A DNA stretch of 64,000 nucleotides from Pseudomonas sp. MF4836 (GTDB taxonomy: Bacteria; Pseudomonadota; Gammaproteobacteria; Pseudomonadales; Pseudomonadaceae), in contig NZ_MVOL01000004.1 of assembly GCF_002018875.1 (NCBI RefSeq), positions 186,001 through 250,000 on the forward strand, given 5' to 3'. Positions 46,324 through 54,779 of the stretch are shown piece by piece. Below the pieces are notes generated by a model that was not told the origin of the DNA, searched no databases, and worked only from the letters and a program-made list of their open reading frames with translations. The translations under genes were made by a program, and so were the position numbers. Positions within the stretch are counted from its first letter, which is position 1; each line of letters opens with the position of its first letter.

Positions 46324-47775
46324 TCAGCGTTGCGCTGCGGGCACGCCTTCAGCTTGGGTCTGTGGCGCGGCAGGCGCGGCTGGCGGGTTGGCCGGCCAGG
46401 CTTTCAGGTCCAGGTCCAGGTCGGGGAACTTGCTGGAGTCGAACACCGGGGTCTTGATACCGGCGGCGCGCTGGTCGTCGTAGTCGCGCAGCACGCGCAG
46501 GGCGATCTTGAACAGCAGGAACAGCGCGATCAGGTTGACGAACGCGAGCATGGTCATGGTGATGTCGGCAAAGGCGAACACCGTGCCCAGGTTCTCGATC
46601 GCGCCCCAGAAAATCAGCACCAGCACCAGCACCCGGTAGGCGATCAGCGCGTCGCGGTTCTCGCCGAGCAGGAAGCGCAGGTTGCTCTCGCCCAGGTAGT
46701 AGTTGTAGAGGATCGAGGTGAACACGAACAACGACAGGGCCACCGAGATGAAGACCCGGCCCCATTCGCCGACGACCGCGGCCAGGGAGTTCTGGGTCAG
46801 GGCAATGCCGTCACCTTCGAAGCCCGGGGTGTAGAAGCCCGACAGCAGAATCAGCAGCGCGGTGCAGGTGCAGATGATGAAGGTGTCGAGGAATACGCTG
46901 AACGCCTGGACCACGCCTTGCGCCACCGGGTGTTCGACCGAGGCTACGGCAGCCACGTTAGGCGCACTGCCCAGGCCGGCTTCGTTGGCGAATACGCCGC
47001 GTTTCACGCCCATGATGATGGCGCTGCCGATCAGGCCGCCGAACGCCTGGTCCAGGCCGAAGGCGCTTTTGACGATGGTCATCAGCATCCCCGGCACGTG
47101 GTCGATCTGCAGCACGATCACGTACAGGGTCACGCCGATGTAGGCCAGGGTTTTCACCGGCACCAGCAGGTCGGCGACCTTGGCGATGCGCTTGATGCCC
47201 CCGACGAACACCAGGCCCAGCAGCACGGCCAGGGCCAGGCCGGAGTAGGTGGTGTCGAAGTTGAAGGCGTCCTGAAGCGAGTGGGTCACGGCGTGGGCTT
47301 GCAAGCCGTTGAAGGCGAAACCGAAGGTCACCAGCAGCAAAAAGGCCATGACCATGCCCAGCCAGCGTTTCTGCAGGCCGTGCTGGATGTAATAGGCCGG
47401 GCCGCCACGGTACTGGCCTTCGGCGTCGCAACGCTTGTAGAGCTGGCCGAGGGAGCACTCGAAGAAGCTGCTGGACATGCCGACCAGCGCGGTCACCCAC
47501 ATCCAGAACACGGCACCGGGGCCACCCAGGGTCACGGCGATGCCGACCCCGGCGATATTGCCTGCGCCGACACGGCCGGCGAGGCTGAGCATCAGCGCCT
47601 GGAATGAGCTGAGTTGGCCGGCGCTGCTTTTCAGGCTGTCGCGAAATACCGCGAACATGTGGAAAAAGTGGCGCAATTGAACGAAACGCGAGCGGATCGT
47701 GAAGTAGCTACCGAGCCCGACAATGAGCACGATCAGTACTTTCCCTGAGAGGAAGTCGTTGATGACTTCGAGCAT
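46324..47775 (-). CDS. AGCS-family sodium:alanine/glycine-type symporter
   Basis: A 483-residue inner-membrane symporter of the alanine or glycine:cation family. Family signatures are LAGRVGAGNIAGVGIAV near residue 65, GGPAYYIQHGL, and MGVKRGVFANEAGLGSAPNV near the middle. The C-terminal 40 residues are a soluble Pro/Ala-rich tail. The start has GAGGAA upstream. The neighbouring asparaginase makes asparagine or glutamine possible substrates, but alanine, glycine or glutamine cannot be separated by sequence. A perfect palindrome lies 45-60 bp upstream. Confidence 0.92.
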   Translation of the reverse strand: MLEVINDFLSGKVLIVLIVGLGSYFTIRSRFVQLRHFFHMFAVFRDSLKSSAGQLSSFQALMLSLAGRVGAGNIAGVGIAVTLGGPGAVFWMWVTALVGMSSSFFECSLGQLYKRCDAEGQYRGGPAYYIQHGLQKRWLGMVMAFLLLVTFGFAFNGLQAHAVTHSLQDAFNFDTTYSGLALAVLLGLVFVGGIKRIAKVADLLVPVKTLAYIGVTLYVIVLQIDHVPGMLMTIVKSAFGLDQAFGGLIGSAIIMGVKRGVFANEAGLGSAPNVAAVASVEHPVAQGVVQAFSVFLDTFIICTCTALLILLSGFYTPGFEGDGIALTQNSLAAVVGEWGRVFISVALSLFVFTSILYNYYLGESNLRFLLGENRDALIAYRVLVLVLIFWGAIENLGTVFAFADITMTMLAFVNLIALFLLFKIALRVLRDYDDQRAAGIKTPVFDSSKFPDLDLDLKAWPANPPAAPAAPQTQAEGVPAAQR

Positions 47776-47819
47776 GGAGTATTCCTCGCTGTTTTTTTGT
47801 AGAGGCAAATGCTGGATGG

Positions 47820-47835
47820 AACGAAACATTTCGTT
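47820..47835. promoter_or_regulatory. Perfect 16-bp palindrome upstream of the AGCS symporter
   Basis: AACGAAACATTTCGTT is self-complementary with no spacer and lies 44 bp before the start codon. It is a plausible repressor operator; the protein is unknown. Confidence 0.5.
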
Positions 47836-48032
47836 ACACCTCGTCGCGCAGACAGCACAACGGGTGGGGCGAGCTTCGTCCCGGGTCCATATCGCGGGTT
47901 GTTATTAGTTCGGGTTTCGCATGGGGTCAGGCCTCGTTACCGACGGCCGCTCATGCGAAGAGGGGCCGCACTATACCGGTGCGCACGCCTGCCGTCTGCA
48001 TGTTGCGCATTTGACCGAGGAACGGCAGCCCC

Positions 48033-48054
48033 GCTGGAGCTGAAACGCTCCAGC
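48033..48054. terminator. Strong hairpin upstream of the REPIN
   Basis: GCTGGAGC-TGAAAC-GCTCCAGC, an eight-pair perfect stem. There is no T run on either strand, so terminator function is uncertain. Confidence 0.4.
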
Positions 48055-48098
48055 ATCGAGAGGCAGATGCAAGCGTCAAGCCGCAAGCCTGGAGCTTC

Positions 48099-48231
48099 TG
48101 TGGCGAGGGAGCTTGCTCCCGTTCGGCCGCGCAGCGGCCGCAAAGAAAGTTTGCGCGGTATACCTGACAAACGGTGCGTACAGGGTTTAGGCCAGCTGCG
48201 CTGGCCAGCGCGAGCAAGCTCGCTCGCCACA
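48099..48231. repeat. REPIN copy 3
   Basis: Same outer ends as the 38.7-kb copies (TGTGGCGAGGGAGCTTGCTC and inverted GAGCAAGCTCGCTCGCCACA). The interior is different, with GCGCAGCGGCCGCAAAG and GGCCAGCTGCGCTGGCC palindromes. Confidence 0.85.
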
Positions 48232-48275
48232 AGGCTCACTGGAGCCCCGTAGCCTTTTAACTTGCAGCTTGCCGC

Positions 48276-49292
48276 TTAGATCCAAAATTCCTCCCGCCGC
48301 TCTTGAAACCCCTGCATCTCCCCCTGTTGCAACAGCTGCCTGATCCACGGCCCCAACAGGTCCTGGGAGCTGTCCAGCGGGTTTTCCCGACGCCAGCGCA
48401 GGGGGACGGCGGCAAAGCGCTGCTGGTTGGCGCTGAGTTTTTCCAGGATCTGCCGGTCCTGGCGCAGGATCACCTTGAACAAAGGGTGCAGCACGCTGCG
48501 CTTGAGCCAGGCCGGGGTCCGGCCGCGGGCGGTGGCGATGCGGGCGAACAGGCGCAGTTGGCCGTCGGCGGCTGGCATCAGCCAGGCACTGACCAACAGG
48601 TTGAGGCGTCCCTGCCGATCGCGGTATTCGATTTCCGCCAGCCCGGGCAGACGAAAGCGTCCCATGCTGACCCCTCGTTCACCCTCGAACAGCCGTGAAA
48701 TCAGTCCCGACTGGGTGCCTTCCTCGCTGTACTGCGCCTGCACCCCGTCGCTCAGCGCCTGGACCCAGGCCGTGATGTGCTGGCGTTGCTGGTCATGGCG
48801 AATCCAGCCGGCATGCACGAAATGGGTATGGAACCCGTCGAGAAAATTCTCTGCCGCATCCTGCAACGAACAGCGCACCTGGTCGGTGATCCAGAAGGTG
48901 TCCAGCGCCTGTTGCTGTTCGGCAGGGGCGACCGGGGGGCTGGCCGGACGTTCTGGCGTCAGGCTGGCCCACACCAGCCCATGGGCTTCGCAGCTGGGCA
49001 GCGGTTGCAGCAGCGGCTGGCTGCATCGCTGTTGTTGCTGGCCGGGCAGATGGGTACAGCGGCCTTGGGCGTCGAGGCGCCAGCCGTGATACGGGCATTG
49101 GATCTGCCCGTTGTGCACCCGGCCGGCGCTCAGCGGCGCGAAGCGATGGGGGCAGCGGTCGGGCAGCACCGCCGGCAGTCCCTGGGCATCGCGAAACACC
49201 ACCAGCGGCACGCCGTGCAGGGTGCAGCCCAACGGCTGTTTTCGCAGCGTGTGGCTCAGGGCCACGGGCCACCAGGCGTTATCAGGCTTCAC
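48276..49292 (-). CDS. Rieske [2Fe-2S] oxygenase, last gene of the seven-gene operon
   Basis: A 338-residue ring-hydroxylating-type oxygenase alpha subunit. The Rieske ligands are Cys47, His49, Cys66 and His69 (CPHR and CPYHG). The mononuclear iron motif is ENFLDGFHTHFVH (about 148-160, with His155 and His160), so both metal centres look intact. It should hydroxylate, dealkylate or desaturate an intermediate. The start is GTG 49292, overlapping the upstream stop in GTGA. No reductase or ferredoxin gene is adjacent, so electrons come from elsewhere. The stop TAA lies within a GCTTG heptad repeat. Confidence 0.88.
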   Translation of the reverse strand: MKPDNAWWPVALSHTLRKQPLGCTLHGVPLVVFRDAQGLPAVLPDRCPHRFAPLSAGRVHNGQIQCPYHGWRLDAQGRCTHLPGQQQQRCSQPLLQPLPSCEAHGLVWASLTPERPASPPVAPAEQQQALDTFWITDQVRCSLQDAAENFLDGFHTHFVHAGWIRHDQQRQHITAWVQALSDGVQAQYSEEGTQSGLISRLFEGERGVSMGRFRLPGLAEIEYRDRQGRLNLLVSAWLMPAADGQLRLFARIATARGRTPAWLKRSVLHPLFKVILRQDRQILEKLSANQQRFAAVPLRWRRENPLDSSQDLLGPWIRQLLQQGEMQGFQERREEFWI

Positions 49293-50428
49293 AGTTTGAG
49301 TTTCCTCATCAGGGGCACGCCGATGCGCGTCAGCAGCAGGCTCAACAGTTGCCACACCAGGCGCCGGCCCAGGGGCAGATGCCCGACCTGGATCAGGCTG
49401 TACTCGATCTGTGGCTGGCCGCCGCGCAGGCGTTTGAACGCCGCGGCGCCGGAGCTGAAGTTGAGTACCAGGCGCCGCTCCACGGCTTCCTGCAGGCACA
49501 GCCGGGTCAGTTGTCGATAGAGCCCGGTGCGCTGGGGCAATGCGGTGTCGTAGCCGACGATGGGGGCACTGATCAGGCTGCTGTTGGCGAACCAGCCAAG
49601 GGCGCCATCGATCCGCCCCTCGGGATTGCGCAGGGCCCGTAGCTCAAGCCAGCCCTCGGCGTGGCCGCGTTGCAGCCATTGGGCGCTGTAGTGCGGGTTC
49701 AGGGTGCAGTACTTGTCCAGGTACAGCAGGTTGTACAACTGCTCGATGCGCTCGAAGTCGGCGGCCTGCAACTGCGCGCCATGCACCACGGTGTAAGGGC
49801 TGCGGCGCAGCAGCGTGGCATCGAGGCGGGTGTTGTGATGACGCAGGAAGGCTGAGCGTTCGCCCTCGCGACCGTCGAACAGGTACACCTGGCGGCTGGG
49901 GATCGCCAGGTAGCCCAGAGCTTGCAGGCGCTGGCGCAGCTCCAGGTTGCTGAAGTCGTTGAGCGAGCGGAAACCGAAGCCATGCTCGGGAAACTGCCGC
50001 CGCAGCAGGTCGGTGATCGCCGGCAGGTCGGCGCCATCCCAGTCGGCGGGGTAGAGGTTGGTCGACAGCAGCCAGTTGTTGACCTGCACCAGCCGGTCGA
50101 CCTGGGCCGCGCGCAGCAGGCGGTCGACACCCTGGGTCAGCAGCTTCAAGGGCCAGGCCAGCCAGGGGCGGTTCAGGCGCTTGAGTTCTTCCCGGGCGTA
50201 GCCGCTGTAGGCGGTTTGCGGCGAGACCACGTAGCAGTTGTCCGGCGGTTCGGTGCCGTGGGTGATGCTCACCGGAAACTGCTGCTGGCCGGTGTCGAGC
50301 AGGGCCAGGGTGCAGCTGACATTGCCGATCAGCGCACCGCCGGCGCAGGTGCGCACGTAGCGCAGGGCCTGGCTGTCGTCAGCCCCGGGCGCCAGAGTGG
50401 TCAGTTGTTCGGGCAGCAGCAGCTTCAT
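49289..50428 (-). CDS. GNAT-like acyltransferase, operon gene 6
   Basis: A 379-residue protein without a family that I can name with certainty. The C-terminal half (about 190-345) has the look of a GNAT or FemAB-like acyl/aminoacyl transferase: HYSAQWLQRGHAEGWLELRALRN, GALGWFANSSLISAPIVGYD and a final NFSSGAAAFKRLRGGQP. The N-terminal half may be a second, degenerate GNAT unit. The extreme C terminus is hydrophobic and basic. It overlaps the ATP-grasp gene (ATGA) and the Rieske gene (GTGA), so it is part of the same coupled operon. Acyl transfer to an intermediate is inferred. Confidence 0.72.
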   Translation of the reverse strand: MKLLLPEQLTTLAPGADDSQALRYVRTCAGGALIGNVSCTLALLDTGQQQFPVSITHGTEPPDNCYVVSPQTAYSGYAREELKRLNRPWLAWPLKLLTQGVDRLLRAAQVDRLVQVNNWLLSTNLYPADWDGADLPAITDLLRRQFPEHGFGFRSLNDFSNLELRQRLQALGYLAIPSRQVYLFDGREGERSAFLRHHNTRLDATLLRRSPYTVVHGAQLQAADFERIEQLYNLLYLDKYCTLNPHYSAQWLQRGHAEGWLELRALRNPEGRIDGALGWFANSSLISAPIVGYDTALPQRTGLYRQLTRLCLQEAVERRLVLNFSSGAAAFKRLRGGQPQIEYSLIQVGHLPLGRRLVWQLLSLLLTRIGVPLMRKLKL

Positions 50429-51585
50429 GGCCGGGGGGCGTCCAGGGTTTGGCCGTTCCACTCGATATCGGCGGTGGAGGCGGCCAGCAAACCGCAGCGT
50501 CGGGTCAGGGCGCGGCCGATGATTTCGCCGAGGCTCAGCAGTTGGGCCAGCAGTGGACCGCGATCGCCATCCTGCACGATCACGTCCCGCGCGTGCTGGT
50601 AGTCCTTCCAGAAGGGGCGGCTGAAGGCCCGTTGCGGGGCGGCCAACAGCAGCATGGCCAGGGCGATCATGCGCGGCTCCAGGGTGGCTTCGAGTGGCGG
50701 GTTTGCGCCGGCGTTCTCGCTCAACGCCGCCACCAGTTGCGAGCGCTGGTCGTCGAACAGGTGCACACCGCTGGTGGCCCTGGGGTTGCACTCCAGGACA
50801 TGGAAACGGCCCTGGGCATCCTCGATAAAGTCGAAGCCCACCTGGCCGGTGTAGCCGGTTTCGCGACCGAATTGCTCAAGGAAGGTGCGAATCGGCAGCG
50901 GCGCGCAGGCCTGGAAATAGATCCCGGACCCGCGCCCGACCCGGTACTTCGGCTGATAGCAGCTGTGAGCGCGCAACTGGCCGTCCACCAGCACGCTGAA
51001 GCTGCAATATTCCTGGCCGGCGACAAAATCCTGGGCGACCCAGGGCGCATCGACGTTGGGCTGGATCTTCGCCAGTTGCGCCGCGCTCGGGCGGATCAGG
51101 GTCTGGGAGGCGAAGCGCGAATACGCCGGCTTGAGCACCAGGTTTTCGCCCTCGGCGGCCAAGGCCTGCAACGCCGCAAGGTCGTGCAGCACCTGGGTCG
51201 GCGGCGCTGCCACGGCCCAGCCCTGGGTCATGGCGGCGAAATCGCCCTTGTGATGCAGACGGTGCAGCAGGTCGAAGTCGCTGGTGAACACCCGGCACAG
51301 CGGCCGCAGGCGCTCCAGGCCGTGAGCCAGGTAGAACACCTCTTCGCAGGTCGGCAGCAGCAGGTCCACCGATTGCTGGCGGATGACCGTGGCCAGGGCG
51401 TCGATCCAGGCCTGGGGGTTGGCTTTGGGTTCCGGCAGGCGCACGAAGTGTTCAGCCGCGCGGCTGAAGCGGCTCAATGGCTGGGCCAGGGAGTCAGCCA
51501 CCGTGACCTTCCAGCCGGCGTGCTGGAACGCCCGGGCCCACTCCAGGCACGCCGGGGCGCGGGCGCCGAGAATCAGTACATGCAT
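50425..51585 (-). CDS. ATP-grasp ligase, operon gene 5
   Basis: A 386-residue ATP-grasp enzyme with a Rossmann-like N-terminal lobe (MHVLILGARAPACLEWARAF) and an ATP-grasp domain (about 100-310) with VLKPAYSRFASQT, VAQDFVAGQEYCSFSVLVDG and the metal-binding FDFIEDAQGRFHVLECNPRATSG (core HVLECNPR). ATP-grasp proteins join a carboxylate to an amine or thiol. ATG 51585 lies inside the upstream adenylation gene (13-bp overlap). It probably forms an amide bond in the pathway product; the substrates are unknown. Confidence 0.87.
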   Translation of the reverse strand: MHVLILGARAPACLEWARAFQHAGWKVTVADSLAQPLSRFSRAAEHFVRLPEPKANPQAWIDALATVIRQQSVDLLLPTCEEVFYLAHGLERLRPLCRVFTSDFDLLHRLHHKGDFAAMTQGWAVAAPPTQVLHDLAALQALAAEGENLVLKPAYSRFASQTLIRPSAAQLAKIQPNVDAPWVAQDFVAGQEYCSFSVLVDGQLRAHSCYQPKYRVGRGSGIYFQACAPLPIRTFLEQFGRETGYTGQVGFDFIEDAQGRFHVLECNPRATSGVHLFDDQRSQLVAALSENAGANPPLEATLEPRMIALAMLLLAAPQRAFSRPFWKDYQHARDVIVQDGDRGPLLAQLLSLGEIIGRALTRRCGLLAASTADIEWNGQTLDAPRP

Positions 51586-52931
51586 GGCAAGCCCTCGGGT
51601 TGTTGCAGCATCTGGATCCGTCGCCGTTTGGCCTGGGGCGGCGGCGCCAGCCAGTGGCCGAAGCTCAGGCCGGGCGGGCTCAGGTCGTGCTCGGCGCAAA
51701 GCCGATGCAGAGCCTCGGCCAGGCGTTGGCAGACGTCAGAGTAAGGCTCCCGGGTGCGCAGGTTGATGTGCCAGGTCAGGCCCTGCTGGCGAATTTCATA
51801 TTCTTCCAGGGCCGGGCCGAGCATCAGCAGGCCACGGCGCAGCACGTCGGGATACAGGGCTCGCAACTGCCGGCCATCGAGGCTCGGCAGCCAGAGAATT
51901 TCGTCGGCCCGACCTTCCACCGCCGCGATGGCGCGCTCGGCGCGGCCACAGGGGCAGGGCGCCGCAGCGACCCGCAGAATATCGTTGAGGCGGTAGCGCA
52001 CGATCATCTGCGTGCGCCGGGAAAAGTCCGTGATGATCGGCTGAAAACGCGTCTGCGCGGCATCCAGCCATTGCGGCTCGATATGCAGGTGGCTTTCGTT
52101 GAGGTGCAGGGTCCCGGCCTCGCAGGTGTAGCCGAGGAAGCCTTCGCTGGCCTGATAGATCTGCTGCGGCTGGCGCCCGAACGCGGCGAATACCGCCTCG
52201 GCGTCGGCGCTTTCCAGCACCTCGGCCACCGACAAGATGTGCCGCGGGCGAATCCGCAGCTGCCCGGCCAGGGCCGCCTGGGCCAAGCCGCGCAGCACGG
52301 TGGCCGGGGCCACCAGCACATCCGGATCCTGCTGGTTCAACCGTTCGAAGGACGGTGCCAGGCCCAGGGTCAGGTCGTGAAAGGCAAAGTCGATACGGCG
52401 GCTGGCCAGGGTGGTGTACAGGCGGCTGTTGGCCCGCAGGAAGAAGGCAATCCGCAGCGGTGCCAGCCACGGGCACAGCAGCCGTGGCAACAGCGCCCGG
52501 GGCAGGGTCCGCGCCAGCAGAATGCCGGCCCAGCGCTGGCGTTCGACGCTGCTCACCAGAAACACCCCCTGGGCCCCCGACGTACCGCTGGACAGACCGA
52601 CCGTGATATCCCCCAGCGTCGGGCTGAAATCCCGGGACTGCTCGGCCTGGACCGCCAGCGGCAGCACCTGCTCCAGGCTCAGGTCGCGGGTGTTGTAGGC
52701 CGCGAAGTCGCCCATCAGCGTGGCCTTGTCCATCAGTGGCAGGCTGTCGAGGGTTTGCCCCGGCGGGGGGCTGAAGCGTCGGGCCTGGGGCATGACCCGG
52801 GTCATGAAGTGCGCCAGGCGCCTGGCCTGCCAGGCTTCCAGCCGGTCGCGCCGGCGAAATTGCAGGCCATAACGGCTGAGGATGAAGGAACCCACGCTGC
52901 GCAACGTACTCAACAGGCGCTCACTGTTCAT
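51573..52931 (-). CDS. Adenylate-forming enzyme (phenylacetate-CoA ligase/F390 synthetase-like), operon gene 4
   Basis: A 452-residue member of the adenylate-forming family related to CapK and PaaK (the TIGR02304-type clade, by recollection). The P-loop-like motif is GLSSGTSGAQGVF near residue 118, and the acceptor-region motif is YQASEGFLGYTC near residue 250. RYRLNDILR is followed by a CPCG motif, as in other family members. It should activate a carboxylic acid as an adenylate and pass it to CoA, a carrier or an amine. GGAGG lies ten bases before ATG 52931, which overlaps the hydrolase gene by 11 bp. Confidence 0.87.
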   Translation of the reverse strand: MNSERLLSTLRSVGSFILSRYGLQFRRRDRLEAWQARRLAHFMTRVMPQARRFSPPPGQTLDSLPLMDKATLMGDFAAYNTRDLSLEQVLPLAVQAEQSRDFSPTLGDITVGLSSGTSGAQGVFLVSSVERQRWAGILLARTLPRALLPRLLCPWLAPLRIAFFLRANSRLYTTLASRRIDFAFHDLTLGLAPSFERLNQQDPDVLVAPATVLRGLAQAALAGQLRIRPRHILSVAEVLESADAEAVFAAFGRQPQQIYQASEGFLGYTCEAGTLHLNESHLHIEPQWLDAAQTRFQPIITDFSRRTQMIVRYRLNDILRVAAAPCPCGRAERAIAAVEGRADEILWLPSLDGRQLRALYPDVLRRGLLMLGPALEEYEIRQQGLTWHINLRTREPYSDVCQRLAEALHRLCAEHDLSPPGLSFGHWLAPPPQAKRRRIQMLQQPEGLPCMY

Positions 52932-53775
52932 CGACGAACGCCTCCCAGGCCCGGGTGCAATGGGACGGCAGCACCGCCACCGCCGGTTCGCGCCGGAGCA
53001 ACTGGCCAAGGCCGCTGTAGGTGCGCCGGTATTGCCCTTGATCGGCGCTGGAAAACCACAGCGCCGGTGCCGCCGGCAGGCGATTGGCGCGGCAGGCCGG
53101 CACCGACCAGCAGGCGTCGGCCACCAGGAACACCGGCCGCCCCTGGGCATCGGGAATAAACAGCCCCAACTGGCCAGCACTATGCCCCGGCAGCGGTACG
53201 CCGATCAGGCTGCCATCGCCGAACAGGTCCAGGCCCTGCTCGAAGGGCGCCATCCAGCCCGGCAGCGCGCAGCTGGGGCTGGCTTCGGCCAGGTTCAGGC
53301 GGGCGTTGAAGTCGTCCGGCAGCAACCCCGGCAGATGGCCGCCGAGGGTGGCGCGCCAACGCTGGCCGCGCAGGCTGTCGATATGCCGGTAATCGGCTTC
53401 CAGGGCAATGAAACGCGCATTGCTGAAGTCCCGCAGGCCGGCGATATGGTCGGCGTGGAAGTGGGAAATGATCACGTAGCGGATATCAGCCGGGCCGATG
53501 CCCAGCTCATGCAACTGGGCCCCCAGCTGTTCCGCCACCGGCAACTGCACCGGCACCGCGCTGCGGTACAGGCGCTCGGGCAGGGCCCGGGTGGCCTGGA
53601 AGAAGTGCTCGGCGTAGCCGGTGTCGTACAGAATCCAGCCGTGGTCCGGGTGCTGGATCAGCCCGCACAAGGCCGGAAACTGCACCGGCGCCAGGCGCCC
53701 GCCACGGTCGGCCATGCATTCCAGGTGCTGGCACCAGCCGGCCCGCAGGATCTTCAAGCTCACGCGGCGGCTCAT
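52921..53775 (-). CDS. Metallo-beta-lactamase-fold hydrolase, operon gene 3
   Basis: A 284-residue MBL-fold protein of the lactonase/glyoxalase II-like group. The metal motif HFHADH (about 105-110) is complete, GHSAGQLGLFIP supplies the next His and VADACWS the bridging Asp. Such enzymes hydrolyse lactones, thioesters or related esters, so it may release an acyl intermediate or act as an editing thioesterase. ATG 53775 overlaps the epimerase stop (ATGA). There is no signal peptide. Confidence 0.9.
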   Translation of the reverse strand: MSRRVSLKILRAGWCQHLECMADRGGRLAPVQFPALCGLIQHPDHGWILYDTGYAEHFFQATRALPERLYRSAVPVQLPVAEQLGAQLHELGIGPADIRYVIISHFHADHIAGLRDFSNARFIALEADYRHIDSLRGQRWRATLGGHLPGLLPDDFNARLNLAEASPSCALPGWMAPFEQGLDLFGDGSLIGVPLPGHSAGQLGLFIPDAQGRPVFLVADACWSVPACRANRLPAAPALWFSSADQGQYRRTYSGLGQLLRREPAVAVLPSHCTRAWEAFVDEQ

Positions 53776-54779
53776 GGTTGTTGCCTCTGTTGTGCCAGCC
53801 ACCATTGGGCGTGCTGGGCGATGCCCTGTTCCTGGCTGATGACCGGGCGGTAGCCCAGCTCGCGCTCGATCGCACTGATGTCCAGGGTCTGGCTGAAGGC
53901 CAGGACCCCGGCGCCGTAACGGGTGATCAAGGGTTCGGCGCCGTTGCCCAGGCGCGCGCGCAACTCCAGCAGGTATGCCACCCGGTCCACCAGGCGCCAG
54001 GGCAGGCGTCGGGTGCGCAAGGGAAGGTCGAATTGGCGGGCCATTTTCTCCAGCAGTTCCTTGAAACTCAGCGGCGTGCCGTTGCTCAGGTTGTACACGC
54101 ACAGCGCACGCGGCAGCGGCCGGGTCAGGGCCAGCCACACCGCCTGCACCAGGTTGTCGATGCAGGTCAGGTCCAGTTGCGCCCGGCCGCCGCGCATCAG
54201 CGGAATCGCCCCGCGCTGCATGACTCGCAGCAGACGCGGCATCAGGGTCGCGTCCCAGGGGCCGAACACCGCCCGTGGTCGCAGGATCACACATTCGCCA
54301 AGCCCGGCCTGACCCAGCAGCACTTCGGCCTGGGCCTTGCTGCGGGCGTAGTCATTCACCGGGGGCGGCAGCGGCTGGTCCTCGCGGATGCCCAGGCGGT
54401 CGCGGAAATCGAAATACAGGCTTGGTGTCGACAGGTGCACCAGGCGCCGCACCTGATTGACGCGGCAGGCGTTGATCACCTCGGCGGTGGAGTCGAGGTT
54501 GGCCTGGGCAAAGGCCTGGGGCGAACCCCAGGGCGAAGACAGCGCCGCGCAATGCACCATGGCATCGCAACCCTGGCTGGCATCGGCCAGCAGCGCCTCG
54601 GCCTGGGGGCTGCCATGGTCCAGGGCCAGCCAGCGCACAGGCGCCGGGCTCAGGGCGATGACTTCGGCGGCGGCCTGGGCATTGCGTCCGCTGAACAACA
54701 CTTCGCAACCTTCGGCCGCCAGCCGCCACACCAGATGCCTGCCGATAAACCCGCTGCCGCCAGTGACCAGGACTTTCAT
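53772..54779 (-). CDS. NAD-dependent epimerase/dehydratase (extended SDR), operon gene 2
   Basis: A 335-residue extended short-chain dehydrogenase. The cofactor motif is VTGGSGFIG at residues 5-13, with an Arg-containing GRNAQ loop after strand 2 that favours NADP. The catalytic set is Ser in LVHLSTPSLYF with Tyr and Lys in YARSK. It resembles 3-beta-HSD/OleD-like reductases as much as sugar epimerases. Next to a KAS III, reduction of a beta-keto intermediate is the simplest role (inference). ATG overlaps the KAS III stop by one base (TGATG). Confidence 0.88.
   Translation of the reverse strand: MKVLVTGGSGFIGRHLVWRLAAEGCEVLFSGRNAQAAAEVIALSPAPVRWLALDHGSPQAEALLADASQGCDAMVHCAALSSPWGSPQAFAQANLDSTAEVINACRVNQVRRLVHLSTPSLYFDFRDRLGIREDQPLPPPVNDYARSKAQAEVLLGQAGLGECVILRPRAVFGPWDATLMPRLLRVMQRGAIPLMRGGRAQLDLTCIDNLVQAVWLALTRPLPRALCVYNLSNGTPLSFKELLEKMARQFDLPLRTRRLPWRLVDRVAYLLELRARLGNGAEPLITRYGAGVLAFSQTLDISAIERELGYRPVISQEQGIAQHAQWWLAQQRQQP

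Larger units (their letters stand above)
47776..48275. other. 500-bp intergenic region with operator-like palindrome, hairpin and REPIN
   Basis: No gene is seen. It holds the AGCS promoter side (palindrome 47820-47835), a strong hairpin (48033-48054), a REPIN (48099-48231) and heptad tracts at about 48068-48090 and 48260-48280. The last includes the stop codon of the Rieske gene. Confidence 0.75.
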
